Positions 48,465-58,199 of a stretch of 64,000 nucleotides of DNA are shown here, in pieces. The notes under the pieces were generated by a model, which saw only the letters and a program-made list of their open reading frames with translations, made no database searches and was not told the origin of the DNA. Within the stretch, counting starts at the first letter, position 1; the number at the start of each line of letters is the position of its first letter. The DNA comes from Ophioderma brevispina (lineage: Eukaryota; Echinodermata; Ophiuroidea; Amphilepidida; Ophiodermatidae). A program made the position numbers and the translations under genes. The stretch lies in the NCBI GenBank assembly GCA_023653785.1, contig JAMKCH010022389.1, positions 1-64,000 of the forward strand, in the 5' to 3' direction.

Positions 48465-48817
48465 GCGTAGCCAGCGAGACAGGGGGCCGATCCCCCCCCC
48501 CCGATATTGATTTCGTCGGTTGAGATGAGCCCGTCGGTTCACTTGAAGGTCATGGCGATTGCAGGCCGAATTACCGGCAAAGTAGGGGCCTAAAGGTTTA
48601 AAGTTCAATGGTCACCGTGCGACAAGTAAATTTTACAAAATCGTGCAAGAATTAGCCCTCAGAAGACATTTCAAAAGCATACAAGTATGAACCCTAAAAT
48701 TTTCAGTGGTTTCGTCCCATGCACACCCACCGAGGCTTCGCCCTGGACCCTGCTGGTTGTCCAGAGGCGACAGACACATGACACTGACCCCTTTTAAAAA
48801 TCCTGATTACGCCACTC
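48465..48817. mobile_element. MITE-like element with TGGCGTANNCAG ends
   Basis: 'aatggcgtagccag' at 48,465 and 'ctgattacgccact' at 48,803 form imperfect inverted ends around about 350 bp that include a C run and no open frame. Related ends appear near 51,230 ('ggctagccactg' beside G/C runs). Confidence 0.45.
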
Positions 48818-49099
48818 TTCTTCCCACAAGTCATTGGTATGGCTTGTGGTGGTGTCAGGATTTATTCAACTGAGTAAGCTGATCCAGGGCCGCGTGTATC
48901 CATGATACGGACGCTCCTAACATGCATGCCCACGTGAGACTGGGGCGGATTGGGAACAGTCAGGGGTTTACACCCTACTCTTATTCGACACTGACTGCGA
49001 TGTACATGTACAGTTGTGACTCTCTGTACACGGGACCGACGGCTTAACGCCCCCTCCGAAGAACGGGATGCTTTCATGATTCATTTGCCCGATTCCAAG

Positions 49100-49270
49100 T
49101 GAACCATGGAGGAGAGCGGTATTCTGTATTTAATCAATAGATAGATTAAATCCAGAATTGAGCACCCGAATAAATCCCAGCAAGTGACCCCACCGGGATT
49201 CGAACCCGGGATTTTTTTGGTAATTTTGCGCCACAGGCAAGCACCCTAACCGCTAGGCCATGCTCTCCCT
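49100..49270 (-). mobile_element. tRNA-derived SINE
   Basis: On the - strand the block reads 'tggcctagcggttagggtgc' (A box) and, 35 bases on, 'gggttcgaatcccg' (B box). It keeps a good T-arm stem, but the acceptor halves do not pair, so it is not a working tRNA. It lies between the candidate first exon and the first SHIPPO exon. Its 3' tail (toward 49,100) is AT-rich without a clear poly-A. Confidence 0.65.
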
Positions 49271-49469
49271 GAAACCAGTATACTTGCAGGAAATTGCACC
49301 CGTAAGTATCGGTAGCGCAATCAGCTATACCGTAATTAATATAGGTAGTTCTTTACCTCGTATACGAGCACAAGTAATTCATGTATTTGTACCCGAAACC
49401 GTTACTATAGTATTAAGTTTTCTGACCGATGATGCATTAGGTGATACTGCAAGAAAATATATTCGAGAC

Positions 49470-49690
49470 CCATTATTTCAGATTATCATGTTTTTTGAGG
49501 AATCCAAGTGGTGAAAAGTATGATGATCATAAACATGATGATCATAAAATCGGATGATTTACGCCCAAGATTCACTGGTCTCGCTATGAGTTTTAAAATA
49601 TTGGGCTCGAATGCGTCTCGCCCCAATATTTTTGCAACTCATAGCTCTACCAATGAATTTAAACTCAATCAATCCAATTTTATTAGAATA
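49470..49690 (+). repeat. dispersed repeat shared with 37.9-38.16 kb
   Basis: This is the second copy of the repeat described at 37.9 kb, in the same orientation, ending about 110 bp before the SHIPPO exon. The open frames at 49,260-49,777 cross it and the SINE and are not supported as exons. Confidence 0.7.
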
Positions 49691-49804
49691 ATGGGCCAGT
49701 ACACTGAACAATCAGGTAAAGCTGTATTCTCAATATTGATGGCAGTCAGTTATAAAGGTAATAGAATTTCAGTTTAATACCGTTTACATCACTTGTATCC
49801 GCAG

Positions 49805-49905
49805 CACTGCCTTGTCCCGGACCAGCCGACTATGAGCCAAAATGTGGACTGACTGAATATTCAACACCGCATTACTCCATTGTCGGCAGAACGAAACTAT
49901 TAAAC
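49805..49905 (+). CDS. ODF3/CIMAP-like (SHIPPO repeat) protein, exon
   Basis: The acceptor is 'tatccgcag' and the donor 'aac|gtgagt'. The exon enters in phase 1 (CA) and leaves in phase 0, encoding 33 full codons. They start LPCPGPADYEP, the hallmark PGPxxY of SHIPPO/STPGR repeats, and end HYSIVGRTKLLN, where the repeat's 'sfG.R' segment is expected. Proteins of this family sit on or in ciliary and sperm-flagellar microtubules (outer dense fibre 3 and relatives). Substitutions do not disturb the frame, in contrast to the YHYH gene. Confidence 0.8.
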
Positions 49906-50101
49906 GTGAGTTTTAATTTTTTAACATGTTTAGATATAAGGTATTTAGATTTAGATATTCAACAGGGTACCTTCAAAAATGTTTAAAAAATAATTATGGT
50001 GCAATGAGTTAGAAAGTGTTTGTAATCACTGTTTTTACAAAACGATTTCATGCGGGGTGATGGAGACAAACCATTATGTAAAGGATAATTGACGTAGCTA
50101 A

Positions 50102-50221
50102 GTGAATTATGTTAGATAATTGGGTCTGGGCATCAGTTTGTACACTGTTCGTCGAGAGCGTAGCTCGAGACGAACAGTACACAAACTGCTGCCCAGGACC
50201 CAATTATCTAACATAATTCAC
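50102..50221. mobile_element. 120-bp hairpin MITE
   Basis: 'gtgaattatgttagataatt' at 50,102 is the exact complement of the sequence ending at 50,221, and pairing continues to 'actgttcgtc' and 'gacgaacagt' near the centre with four or five mismatches. Arms of about 55 bp leave a very short loop. It lies in an intron of the SHIPPO gene. Confidence 0.85.
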
Positions 50222-50652
50222 GCAGCTCAGTTAAATATCCGTCATACACTTAGCATGCATCAGTTCAAATAAAAGTAATAATATGAATATGTGTTAAATT
50301 AAGAAAAAATCACCCTAGAAAAATAAATAACTTCACGAATTATAAATACACCGGCCCACTCATGGCCTTCTTACTCAATCATCCGTATCAATCAATTCGC
50401 AGTTGTAAGGATTATTGTTAGTTGATGGGTTCCATCCGTATACATCACCATTTTAAAAACCGTGTGGTTTACCAGGTAATGATTTGTAGTTTGAGCTGCG
50501 AAAGTGTAGACCAGACAATGGCTTATTATAGTATGGACAGACCAACAACAAATATTGCCAGCTCTCCAGTTAGTAAAAAGCTAGGGGATATCGTATCTAA
50601 AGTTGGATCCTCCAATTAAAGGTATGTGGTCCGATCTTTAGGCCTAGTACTA

Positions 50653-50674
50653 GTGTGTATTGTACAATACACAC
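50653..50674. repeat. perfect 22-bp palindrome
   Basis: The sequence centred on 'gtac' at 50,662-50,665 reads the same on both strands over 22 bases. It follows directly after a TAGGCCTAGTACTAG stretch. Intronic. Confidence 0.85.
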
Positions 50675-51279
50675 ATGTCCACACGCCTATACAATTGGGT
50701 AGTTCAAAATCATTTTGTATATTGTGCCACCACCAATATGAATTCGGCAGCTCAATCGGCATAAATGTGCATGTGAAGGATTTGGTGGCAAAATACTAAC
50801 TCATCCCGTTTATTGTAAATAGGATAATGTATCACAAACAACAGCATTGAGTGGTTGAACAAAGCTATTATGGCGTGCATGAGTGACTCCCTCTTAATTA
50901 AAAGGCTGGATCATGTTACAAGCTATTGTCCAGTAATTAGTCTTGGTTTTCGAGTAGCGCAACTCCTGTCAAATGAATGTAAACAGTAAATGTCAACTTA
51001 ATGTACCTTCCCCCGTGTGTGCGTACAATGTCGTTTCTATATTTTTATACATCTACAATGCGTCCGGTACCTTATGCGCCCCTAAATCCGCCAATTAGCA
51101 TATATTAAAAGTTGGTATTATAGTTAATGCATAGGCCTATGTTGTTTTATATGTATTGACACATGTGCAGAAAATCACTAATTTTTCAGGGGGGCAAAAG
51201 GGGGGGGGGAAGATTCCCCCGCCCCCCCCCCCCGGCTAGCCACTGTTCGATGGGTGCGGGTCTCTACGTGGCAACAGTA

Positions 51280-51890
51280 CACTGTAAAAAAATACTGTAA
51301 ATTTTACAGTAAAATACTGGCAGCAATTTCTGCCAACAAATTACCGTAAAATTTACAGTGTATTGTAAATATTAATTTAATCAAAACGCTTAAAAAATAT
51401 ATATTGGTGAGCTATTCATACAGAGATTGTGAATGTGTGGAGAATAAAAAAGCACTGACGAACACCCAAACTTAGTAGGCCTATCCACAATTTTTACAGT
51501 GCATATACTGTAAAAATTTACAGTTTGTTGTAGAATGTATTACATCAAACTGTAAAATATACAGTAAATTGAATGAAAACACCTGTAAAGCTATTTGACG
51601 AGCGTTTTGTTGGCAGCATGACGCAGGATTTTCCTGTACAATTTACAGTATTTTTCCCTGTATATTTTGCAGTGGTATAATTGAAAAATTCATAGTTGTG
51701 AATAATGATGTTGTTACTAATTAAAATTTAGAATAAGGTCTCGTTCACTTTTAGATTTTGCATTCTAGGCCTGAAAGTGACATTAAAATTTACCCTATTT
51801 TCTGATTTCAAAATTACAGCCAAACACTGTAAGTTTTGGGAAGTTTTTACAGTATTTTCCTGTAAATTGCACTGTAATTTTTTTACAGTG
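51280..51890. mobile_element. 611-bp MITE, CACTGTAAAAA ends, TA target duplication
   Basis: It starts 'cactgtaaaaaaatactgta' and ends with the complement 'taatttttttacagtg'. TA flanks both ends (51,278-51,279 and 51,891-51,892), as for Tc1/mariner-type insertions. 'actgtaaa' and 'tttacagt' recur many times inside in both orientations. There is no transposase. Intronic in the SHIPPO gene. Confidence 0.75.
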
Positions 51891-52214
51891 TAGGTATGTA
51901 GTTATGCCATATATGGCAGGCTAAATCCTCCTACTTCGTAACACTATTTTTTTTTGGTCATATTCTTTTAATTATTTTTGTTCGTGAAATTGTAGTATTT
52001 AACAGAAAGCTTTGTTTTCAAAATGAAAATTTGTTTTAGGTGAAATCGTTTTTTTTTTATTGAAAACTTAGTTTATCTAGAAAAGCTATAATATTGACTG
52101 AAAAAGTTGTCTTCATAAACCCTACTGTTCTTATTCTATCAATTGGTCAGATATGTCAGTATGTTCAGTCTCTTTAATTTGAATAGCATTTCATAGCTAA
52201 TTCAAACCGTGAGC

Positions 52215-52585
52215 CATGGTTGATGGGCCAAAAGTGGTACGTCAACGTTGTACCAATTGTTAAAAGCGGTACATCAATGATGAAACAGCCTGAAAAAAGT
52301 CGGTACATCAATGATGTACCAACTGAAAAAAAAGTAGTACATAATGATATCAACTGAAAAAAGTGATACATCTATGACGTATTATTTAATTGAAAGAAAG
52401 TGAATGAACTACATCAGTGATAACATGTACCGACTGCATCAAATGAAAAAGGGCGCATCAATGATGTAACACCTATCAATGACGTAGAGACCGAAAAAGT
52501 GGTACACCAATGACAACAAAAGTGATATATCAATAATGTACCAATTGAAAAGGGGTACATAATGATGTACTACCTTGAAAAGCCA
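52215..52585. repeat. minisatellite of 'gtacatcaatgatgtacca' units
   Basis: Units of about 35-45 bp repeat 'agtggtacatcaatgatgta' and 'ccaactgaaaa' with much variation, nine or so in all. The unit centre is itself palindromic (gtacatcaatgatgtac). Intronic. Confidence 0.8.
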
Positions 52586-52706
52586 CCGCAGACAACAAAA
52601 TTGACTTCATGTTTGAGCTTTCCACATATTCTGTAACACCAAATCCGGCATGCAGTGAATAACTCGAGTATAATCTGTGCGATTTTTTCCCTCATACACC
52701 ACATAG

Positions 52707-52817
52707 CACCCCAAGCTCCAGGGCCAGCTGATTATAACACTAGCAGTGACATGATATGGAAGGAATGCACAAAGACACTCAAAGGCAAAGGGAAGACACA
52801 GCCATACGGGACACCAC
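52707..52817 (+). CDS. ODF3/CIMAP-like (SHIPPO repeat) protein, exon
   Basis: The acceptor is 'catacaccacatag' and the donor 'ccac|gtaagc'. The exon enters in phase 1 and leaves in phase 1. It encodes PQAPGPADYNTSSDM (second PGPxxY) and a basic 'KTLKGKGKTQPYGTP' stretch. The preceding exon at 49.8 kb ends in phase 0, so a further exon with phase 0 in and phase 1 out must lie between them if the gene is intact. The only weak candidate I saw is noted among the rejected items. Confidence 0.8.
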
Positions 52818-53408
52818 GTAAGCTAGTCTTCGTTATGCATATTAAAAGTACATTAGTTATTTTACTTCCCCGGAACACAGACTTTAAACCTCACACAGAG
52901 ATCCACATCAAGCAAATATCTGGAACTCTTACACAACGCCTTCTATTCATTCAGTTTCTTTGGTATACATTTTTTCTGTCCGTTTTCATAAAATTTTGCA
53001 GCCAAACATGCCATTAGAATTTCATGAAGGCTGGTAATGTCAGCTGTACTAGCTTTTATATTGCAGTTCTCCAAATCTAGCATGATACGATATCCTGTAG
53101 CTATAGACCGCTAAACATGACAACGAGCCTATTGCATAAATGGGCTTTTTTTCCTTTAAATATTAATGATCAGAAATGATTGGTTTAAGAATTTGAAAAA
53201 CAAGATTACATCAATAACAAGCAATATTTATACAAATCTTGAATGCAGTTCTCATTTTAACTTGAAGTAATCTCTGTGTTGGAATGACTTCTATTTTTCA
53301 AGTTCAATCAATGACGTTGCATGCAATTCAACGATGAGACACAACAGACAATTCTACAGAAAAGATTTTTAAAAATGGTAGCTTGTATATCTTTGAAGCC
53401 CATGATAT

Positions 53409-53517
53409 ATACTTCCAGTCGCAGCGAGCGATTAGGGTGCACAATACCGGATTTTGACCCAATATCCAGTGTTACGCATGCTCACGAGCAGAAATCGCTT
53501 GCTGCGACTGGAAGTAT
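53409..53517. repeat. 109-bp foldback with 24-bp arms
   Basis: 'atacttccagtcgcagcgag' at 53,409 pairs with 'ttgctgcgactggaagtat' ending at 53,517, with one mismatch. Intronic in the SHIPPO gene, likely a small MITE. Confidence 0.7.
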
Positions 53518-53819
53518 GTAATCTCTCATTTGGAGCAATCCTGAAGATAATGATATCCAGTAGCAGCTCAAGACGACATTTCTCTGTTGGTCTAGCTCTT
53601 GATAACATAAAATAACAGCAAGTGATAGTCTTGAAGACAATATTGTCTCCATAAGTCTGTCTGTTGCAAATGTACATTTTGGGGACCACAAGTATAAGCA
53701 TTTGTGCTTCACATGCAATATCGCTAGTATATGCGCTTCTTCTGCAAAAACATGATAACATATGAAAGGTTGACGTCACCAGAGCCACTAAGATTGCCTT
53801 CTTCACAATTCAGCGCATG

Positions 53820-53990
53820 GCCATATCCATCCTGTGGCACAGTGAAGAGCACAGTTCGCTGCGCATTGCAGTGGTTAGAGCATTCGCCTCGTGTGCGAAA
53901 GGTCCGGGGTTCAATTCCCTGCCCAGGCGTGGATGTCCAGGATTTTTCCAGGGTGTTCACGCTTGGGCATGTTGTGTATGTCCATGTTAT
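53820..53990 (+). mobile_element. tRNA-derived SINE
   Basis: An A box like 'tgcagtggttagagcattcg' is followed 40 bases on by a B box 'ggggttcaattccc' with a plausible T arm. The sequence upstream and downstream cannot form an acceptor stem. The body continues 'gtggatgtccaggatttttc' and ends in T-rich sequence. It is a different SINE from that at 49.1 kb and is intronic in the SHIPPO gene. Confidence 0.65.
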
Positions 53991-54609
53991 ATAATTGTTC
54001 CCAATGTTCTAGTATGCGATGCGTGTTTCGAGCAAAAGACAAGATTATAGCAGATTTTGTGTGTGTGGACATCCGAATAGTGGTTGCAGACTGCTATAGC
54101 CTACCCAAACTTCAAATTGAATGAACTGGGAGCAGCAATGCGAGATAGCAATTTGGGGAAGAATCTGGGGAAGCATGGGGAATAATTTACGATATGGGAA
54201 AGGGGTGATATGTCTGACAACGAAGGTTAAGGATGAGAGAGCGCAATGCAGAAATTCATTTCTAGGGAGAGTAATGTTTCTTTTCTTTATGCAAGTGGTT
54301 TCACCATGAAACTAAGAAACTTAGAGTTTTGCATTCCTCAAGTTCAGTATTGAATATAAAGTAAAAAACGTGTCTTGTGAGTGCGGTAGGCTAGAAATGA
54401 GTGGTGATGTTTCAGTACTGATGTTACTGATGACAGGATTTCATATCTCGTCAGCTACAGACGCAAAGATATCATTTACATAGCCAGCAGCTACCCGCCA
54501 CTCCCAACCTCCCTCAATGCGGTGAAATCGCCTTACAACTATAATGTTAATATTCTATCTTACACTCGAACTCTGAATAAAAATGAGTGTTTTTGTTTTG
54601 TACTTATAG

Positions 54610-54768
54610 CTTCTTATCAAGTTACCTGTAGCTTGGGCCCAGCTCGTTACAAAGTAGTCTATCGTGATACGGGAAAGCACGCCCCCAAGATCAGCTGTGC
54701 CTCTCGACATTTAGACGGCGTCAATGTAGGACACCCAAATAAACTCGTAGAGCCCGTGGACACGCATG
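54610..54768 (+). CDS. ODF3/CIMAP-like (SHIPPO repeat) protein, exon
   Basis: The acceptor is the pyrimidine-rich 'ttttgtacttatag' and the donor 'catg|gtaaat'. The exon enters in phase 1, where C from the previous exon plus CT makes proline, and leaves in phase 1. It reads SYQVTCSLGPARYKVVYRD, where LGPARY is a degenerate PGPxxY, then KHAPKISCASRH ('aPkfs.g.R'-like), then VEPVDTHG. Downstream acceptors (tgtag, tcaag) were considered but only this one combines the phase with a good tract. Confidence 0.8.
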
Positions 54769-54851
54769 GTAAATATGAAACATCGTTTCAAAATTGATGT
54801 TGTTTTGTAAACAGATTTCAAAATACAAGCAAAATAGAAAAATGCATCTAC

Positions 54852-54876
54852 AGAGAGAGAGAGAGAGAGAGCGAGG

Positions 54877-54911
<35 letters not shown>

Positions 54912-54922
54912 AGAGAGAGAGA
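54852..54922. repeat. (GA)n microsatellite
   Basis: Perfect GA runs are interrupted by two 'gcgaggga' words. Serine/leucine open frames on the - strand are shadows. Confidence 0.95.
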
Positions 54923-55174
54923 ATTGAGGTGGAATCTCCATAATATTTAGACGCAATTTCGGCAAGCGGGATGGTACGAAAATTAAATAATCTGATGTGG
55001 GATATGCACGTGCGAATATTTACTATGCTAGAAGACATGTCGTTTGTTGGTAGAATTTGATTTCAGACTACGTCTCTTTTAGAGATTAGTTATATAAAAA
55101 ACAATGAATGTTCATTAATTGACCATAATCACGAAAATGGAAGTTCAAATTTATATTGATTTTGTTCTTTTAAG

Positions 55175-55366
55175 GTGTTCTAACACCCGCCCCTAATGAA
55201 TACGATCCGAGTACTGAAGCCCGTGGTCATGTGAAATCTTTTGGCTTAAGCCAAAAAGTTATGTCCAACACGCTTGGTCTTGGCCCCGCTGGCTACACCA
55301 TTGAAGAATCTGAAAATGGACCCCGGTATTCACTATCAAAACGATTGCCGGCTGCGTGGCAGAAAG
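55175..55366 (+). CDS. ODF3/CIMAP-like (SHIPPO repeat) protein, exon
   Basis: The acceptor is 'tttgttcttttaag' and the donor 'aaag|gtatgt'. Phase 1 in and phase 1 out, 63 full codons. It holds two repeats: LTPAPNEYDPSTEAR with 'HVKSFGLSQ', and LGLGPAGYTIEES with 'GPRYSLSKRL'. The open phase-1 donor shows the coding sequence continues. I did not find the next exon before the end of the window, because about 6 kb of DIRS-like and minisatellite sequence follows. Confidence 0.85.
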
Positions 55367-55639
55367 GTATGTTTTATTCTCTCTCTTATCACTCTTCTCC
55401 TTACTAAGTTGTAGAGGGTTACCTTCAGAAATAAAGATTAATTAAAAAATTATGTTTGCTATTTCCGAGGTGGCAAACTTCCGAAAGCTCTGAAGGGGTA
55501 GCTTAAAACCACTTTCGATCAAATCTTGCTATCAAACGAATCATTTGAAACTATATGGGTTTTTTCGTTTAGCTTTTATTGGCTATTTTTTCGCAAGTAA
55601 TGCGTATGGAACTCCTCTTGAAAGTATAAAAACTTATAC

Positions 55640-55870
55640 ACTGTTTGTGTCTCTATAATAATATTGACACAATGTTATAGAAACACATACATAGACGATA
55701 GAGACACAAACACAAAGTCATAGAGTTGGTGATAGAGACACGATGTTATAGATACACAAAGTCATAGGGACATGAAGTCATAGAGATACAATGTTATAGA
55801 AACACAGTCATAGAAACACAATGTTATAGAAACACAGAAGTCACAGATACACAAGATATTAAAAACAAAA
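55640..55870 (+). repeat. minisatellite 'acacaatgttatagaaacac'
   Basis: Variants of 'agacacaaagtcatag' and 'aacacaatgttatag' alternate about every 18-20 bases. The same minisatellite occurs in reverse complement at 61,665-61,885. Confidence 0.85.
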
Positions 55871-55884
55871 ACGGGTGTTATATG

Positions 55885-56290
55885 CCGGCTATTTCACATC
55901 ATACGTCAGATGGAGAGACAATTGAAAATTATATGAAGGTACTAACCTGAAATATAGTTGAGATTATACAAAACCTCCTGAGGCGAGAATCAACTGGCGT
56001 TACCATCCTTTTACGAGAGCATTTTCAGCTTTTACAACACACTCAAAAAACAAACATGTGTAATCTTCCTTTTTCGAAGCTCATTCTTAAACTCCTAATC
56101 AATTGGCAAACTCACAGAAACCAACTCTCAAAGAATCACAACCCAAATAGACCATACTGGGAGGGGAAACTTTTAAAACGCCTATAAAGGGGGGGGGGGG
56201 GTTGATTCTCGCCTCAGGAAGACTTGTAATAATATCAACTATATTTTCAGTAAGTACCTTCATAGAATTTCTCAAAATTTATACTGCGGG
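55885..56290. mobile_element. inverted-repeat element near the DIRS-like 3' side
   Basis: Left: 'atatgaaggtactaacctga', 'aatatagttgagatt', 'cctgaggcgagaatcaac'. Right: the complement 'gttgattctcgcctcagg', 'atcaactatattttcagtaa' and 'gtaccttcatagaa'. The arms are about 100 bp. A G run marks the inner right edge (56,190). Confidence 0.65.
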
Positions 56291-56384
56291 CGTCTTTCCT
56301 TCGGCTTCAATCAACATGGCGATTTAAGCCTTCGACATTTTAATTTACTATTTGACAATGTGCTATATAAAACCTTTAATTAGA

Positions 56385-58130
56385 CTACAGATTGACTACA
56401 CGACACGCGGCAGAATCAAATGGTTGACAATGGCTAATTGGACTAGAAAGAGGACACCCAGGTTGAGCCGCCAAGTCGTTGCTATTACCACTACCGTTGC
56501 CTTCTCCCTCCTGACTCTGAGAGCTGCCCAAGAGCGAGAAGGGCGGAAATGCATAGCCTCTCTCTCTCTTGACCTCCAATCCATGGGAAAGCATCCCCGA
56601 ATGACACTCTCAACAAGTACACCCCTCGCCCCGGGGTCCGGCTTCCAAGCTACGTACTCATAGGTCCACTCTTGGGTTGAATTCTAGATTCTGGCATATT
56701 TGTCCCTGAATACAAAAGGACTCAACATCCACTCTGTCCTGTCCGTTGAAGACGCTGAGTGGAAGTCCTGCTCCACTGCATTCTGAGATCCTGGGACATG
56801 ACAAATCCTTCAAGAATAGATTCTTTCCAAAGACCATTTCCACATTCTGACTGCCAGCTGAGACAACTATCTGTGTGTGTGGTATGTTCCCACCTTTGTG
56901 ACAATATATGATAGTGCTTTTGTTGGTATTGTCCTAAACCTCATCGATATGTGCATTCTTTCCTTTCTTCTTTTTTGCAAAGGCTTGGGAGCCACAAAGG
57001 CAACTATGAGCTCCAGATAGTTTATATGGGACTGTTGTTCTTCCTGGCATCGTCCCTCCAATCTCTCCTTCCTGCATGTTGCTCCCCAACCCATCATGGA
57101 AGCATCGAGTGGGATTAATCAGGGAAGGATGAGGAACCTCGCATCAGCCTGCCGTTCATTCCTTGAGACATTTGAACCACGCACTGTAGTTCCTCCAAAC
57201 TTGGACCCTGCTCGGATGATCAATCGTGCCTGGTAAATGTGGGGTCCCCTTCCTTACGGAATGTATCAAATCCATGTTGGAGAGAACGATAGAAGATTGG
57301 GGCTTCTATTAGCCCTCCCTGAGGCAGAAGTCATCTTTCCAGTAACTTCGCTAGTTTAGGTCTTGCGCCGACACTACTGGATTTTTGATCTGTGCGACAC
57401 AACTCTTTTGCAGAGAGGACAAAACTTGTCTGTAGGAATGCTGAGGGATAACATTTTGGAAATCTACCATGTGGCCTAGAAAACGAATTCTGGTTGGGTC
57501 CAGCACAGACTTCTTCCAGTTGACTAGAACCCTAGCGCCTCAGCAGATTGATACAAATCGGTCTGCAATTTGCACACTTTCAAATTGTCTGCCATGAGGA
57601 GCAGATCGTCCAAATATATCCCACCCCTCACCACCACCCGTATCGCTACTTCTGAGGTAAATGCAATATCGGTTTCACAACTTTGTGAAGACCCCTCGAG
57701 GCGATCTGAGACCGAAGTTCAAACTTGGAACTCGACAGGCAACCTTCACATTGAAACTTCAGAAACTTCCGACCTGAAGCCATATTTGGAAAAGAAAAAT
57801 AGGCGGTCCTCAGGTCCTATGACACCATAAAGTCAACCCTTCCTAATCATTTTTTATTCTGGTGGACTCCATCTTGAAATGTTCTGCACGAATGTAACGA
57901 TTCAGTTTCTTCATGTTGAAGACGGGACGAAACCTCCTGAACTCTTTGGGACCACAAAGATTCGATACATAGGCCTACTCCCCTGGGAGGTGAATCTACC
58001 GGAGTAATTGTCCTTATGTACCAATTTCCATTCTCTATTCTGAGCAAATACCTTGTGTTTTGCACCTGACATATGAATAGGCTCTGGAACCTCCTTTGAA
58101 CTAGAGGGTAAACAACATCGATGCGATAAC
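56385..58130 (-). mobile_element. DIRS/Ngaro-like retrotransposon reverse transcriptase-RNase H, decayed
   Basis: Read on the - strand, pieces in order are: 'RVQEVSSRLQHEET' / 'LNRYIRAEHFKMES' (about 57,890), 'VDFMVS' and 'LRTAYFS' (57,815), the catalytic 'GIYLDDLLLMAD' (57,590-57,630), 'VNWKKSVLDPTRIRFLGHMV' in another frame (57,460-57,530), RNase H 'MMGWGATCRKE' and 'HINYLELIVAFVA' (57,000-57,100), 'HVPGSQNAVEQD' (56,780), 'YVAWKPDPGA' (56,635) and 'MDWRS..GYAFPPFSLLGSS' (56,540). This series is typical of DIRS-group (tyrosine-recombinase) retrotransposons, which lack an integrase. Many stops and frameshifts make it inactive. No tyrosine recombinase or methyltransferase is visible beyond 56.38 kb. 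Confidence 0.75.
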
Positions 58131-58199
58131 CATCGACTGTTTGAAGGACCTCCGGTTCGCTTGTGAGGCTTTTGGCACATCTTTATACATTTTCTTATG

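Noticed and set aside
49183..49269. tRNA gene on the - strand
   Set aside because: A and B boxes are good but the acceptor halves do not pair. A tRNA-derived SINE is more likely.
49260..49777. Two open frames just before the SHIPPO exon
   Set aside because: They cross a SINE and a dispersed repeat, and the second lacks any SHIPPO motif or fitting splice site.
50590..50626. Possible 37-base exon (phase 0 in, phase 1 out, donor 'aaag|gtatgt') that would close the SHIPPO phase gap
   Set aside because: The phase and donor fit, but the acceptor is poor and the peptide (GISYLKLDPPIK) is not clearly a SHIPPO segment. Not strong enough to annotate.
53855..53930. tRNA gene on the + strand
   Set aside because: It keeps the promoter boxes and a T arm but no acceptor stem, so it is a SINE head.
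54711..55038. Serine/leucine-rich frames on the - strand
   Set aside because: They are translations of a GA microsatellite and overlap a SHIPPO exon in antisense.
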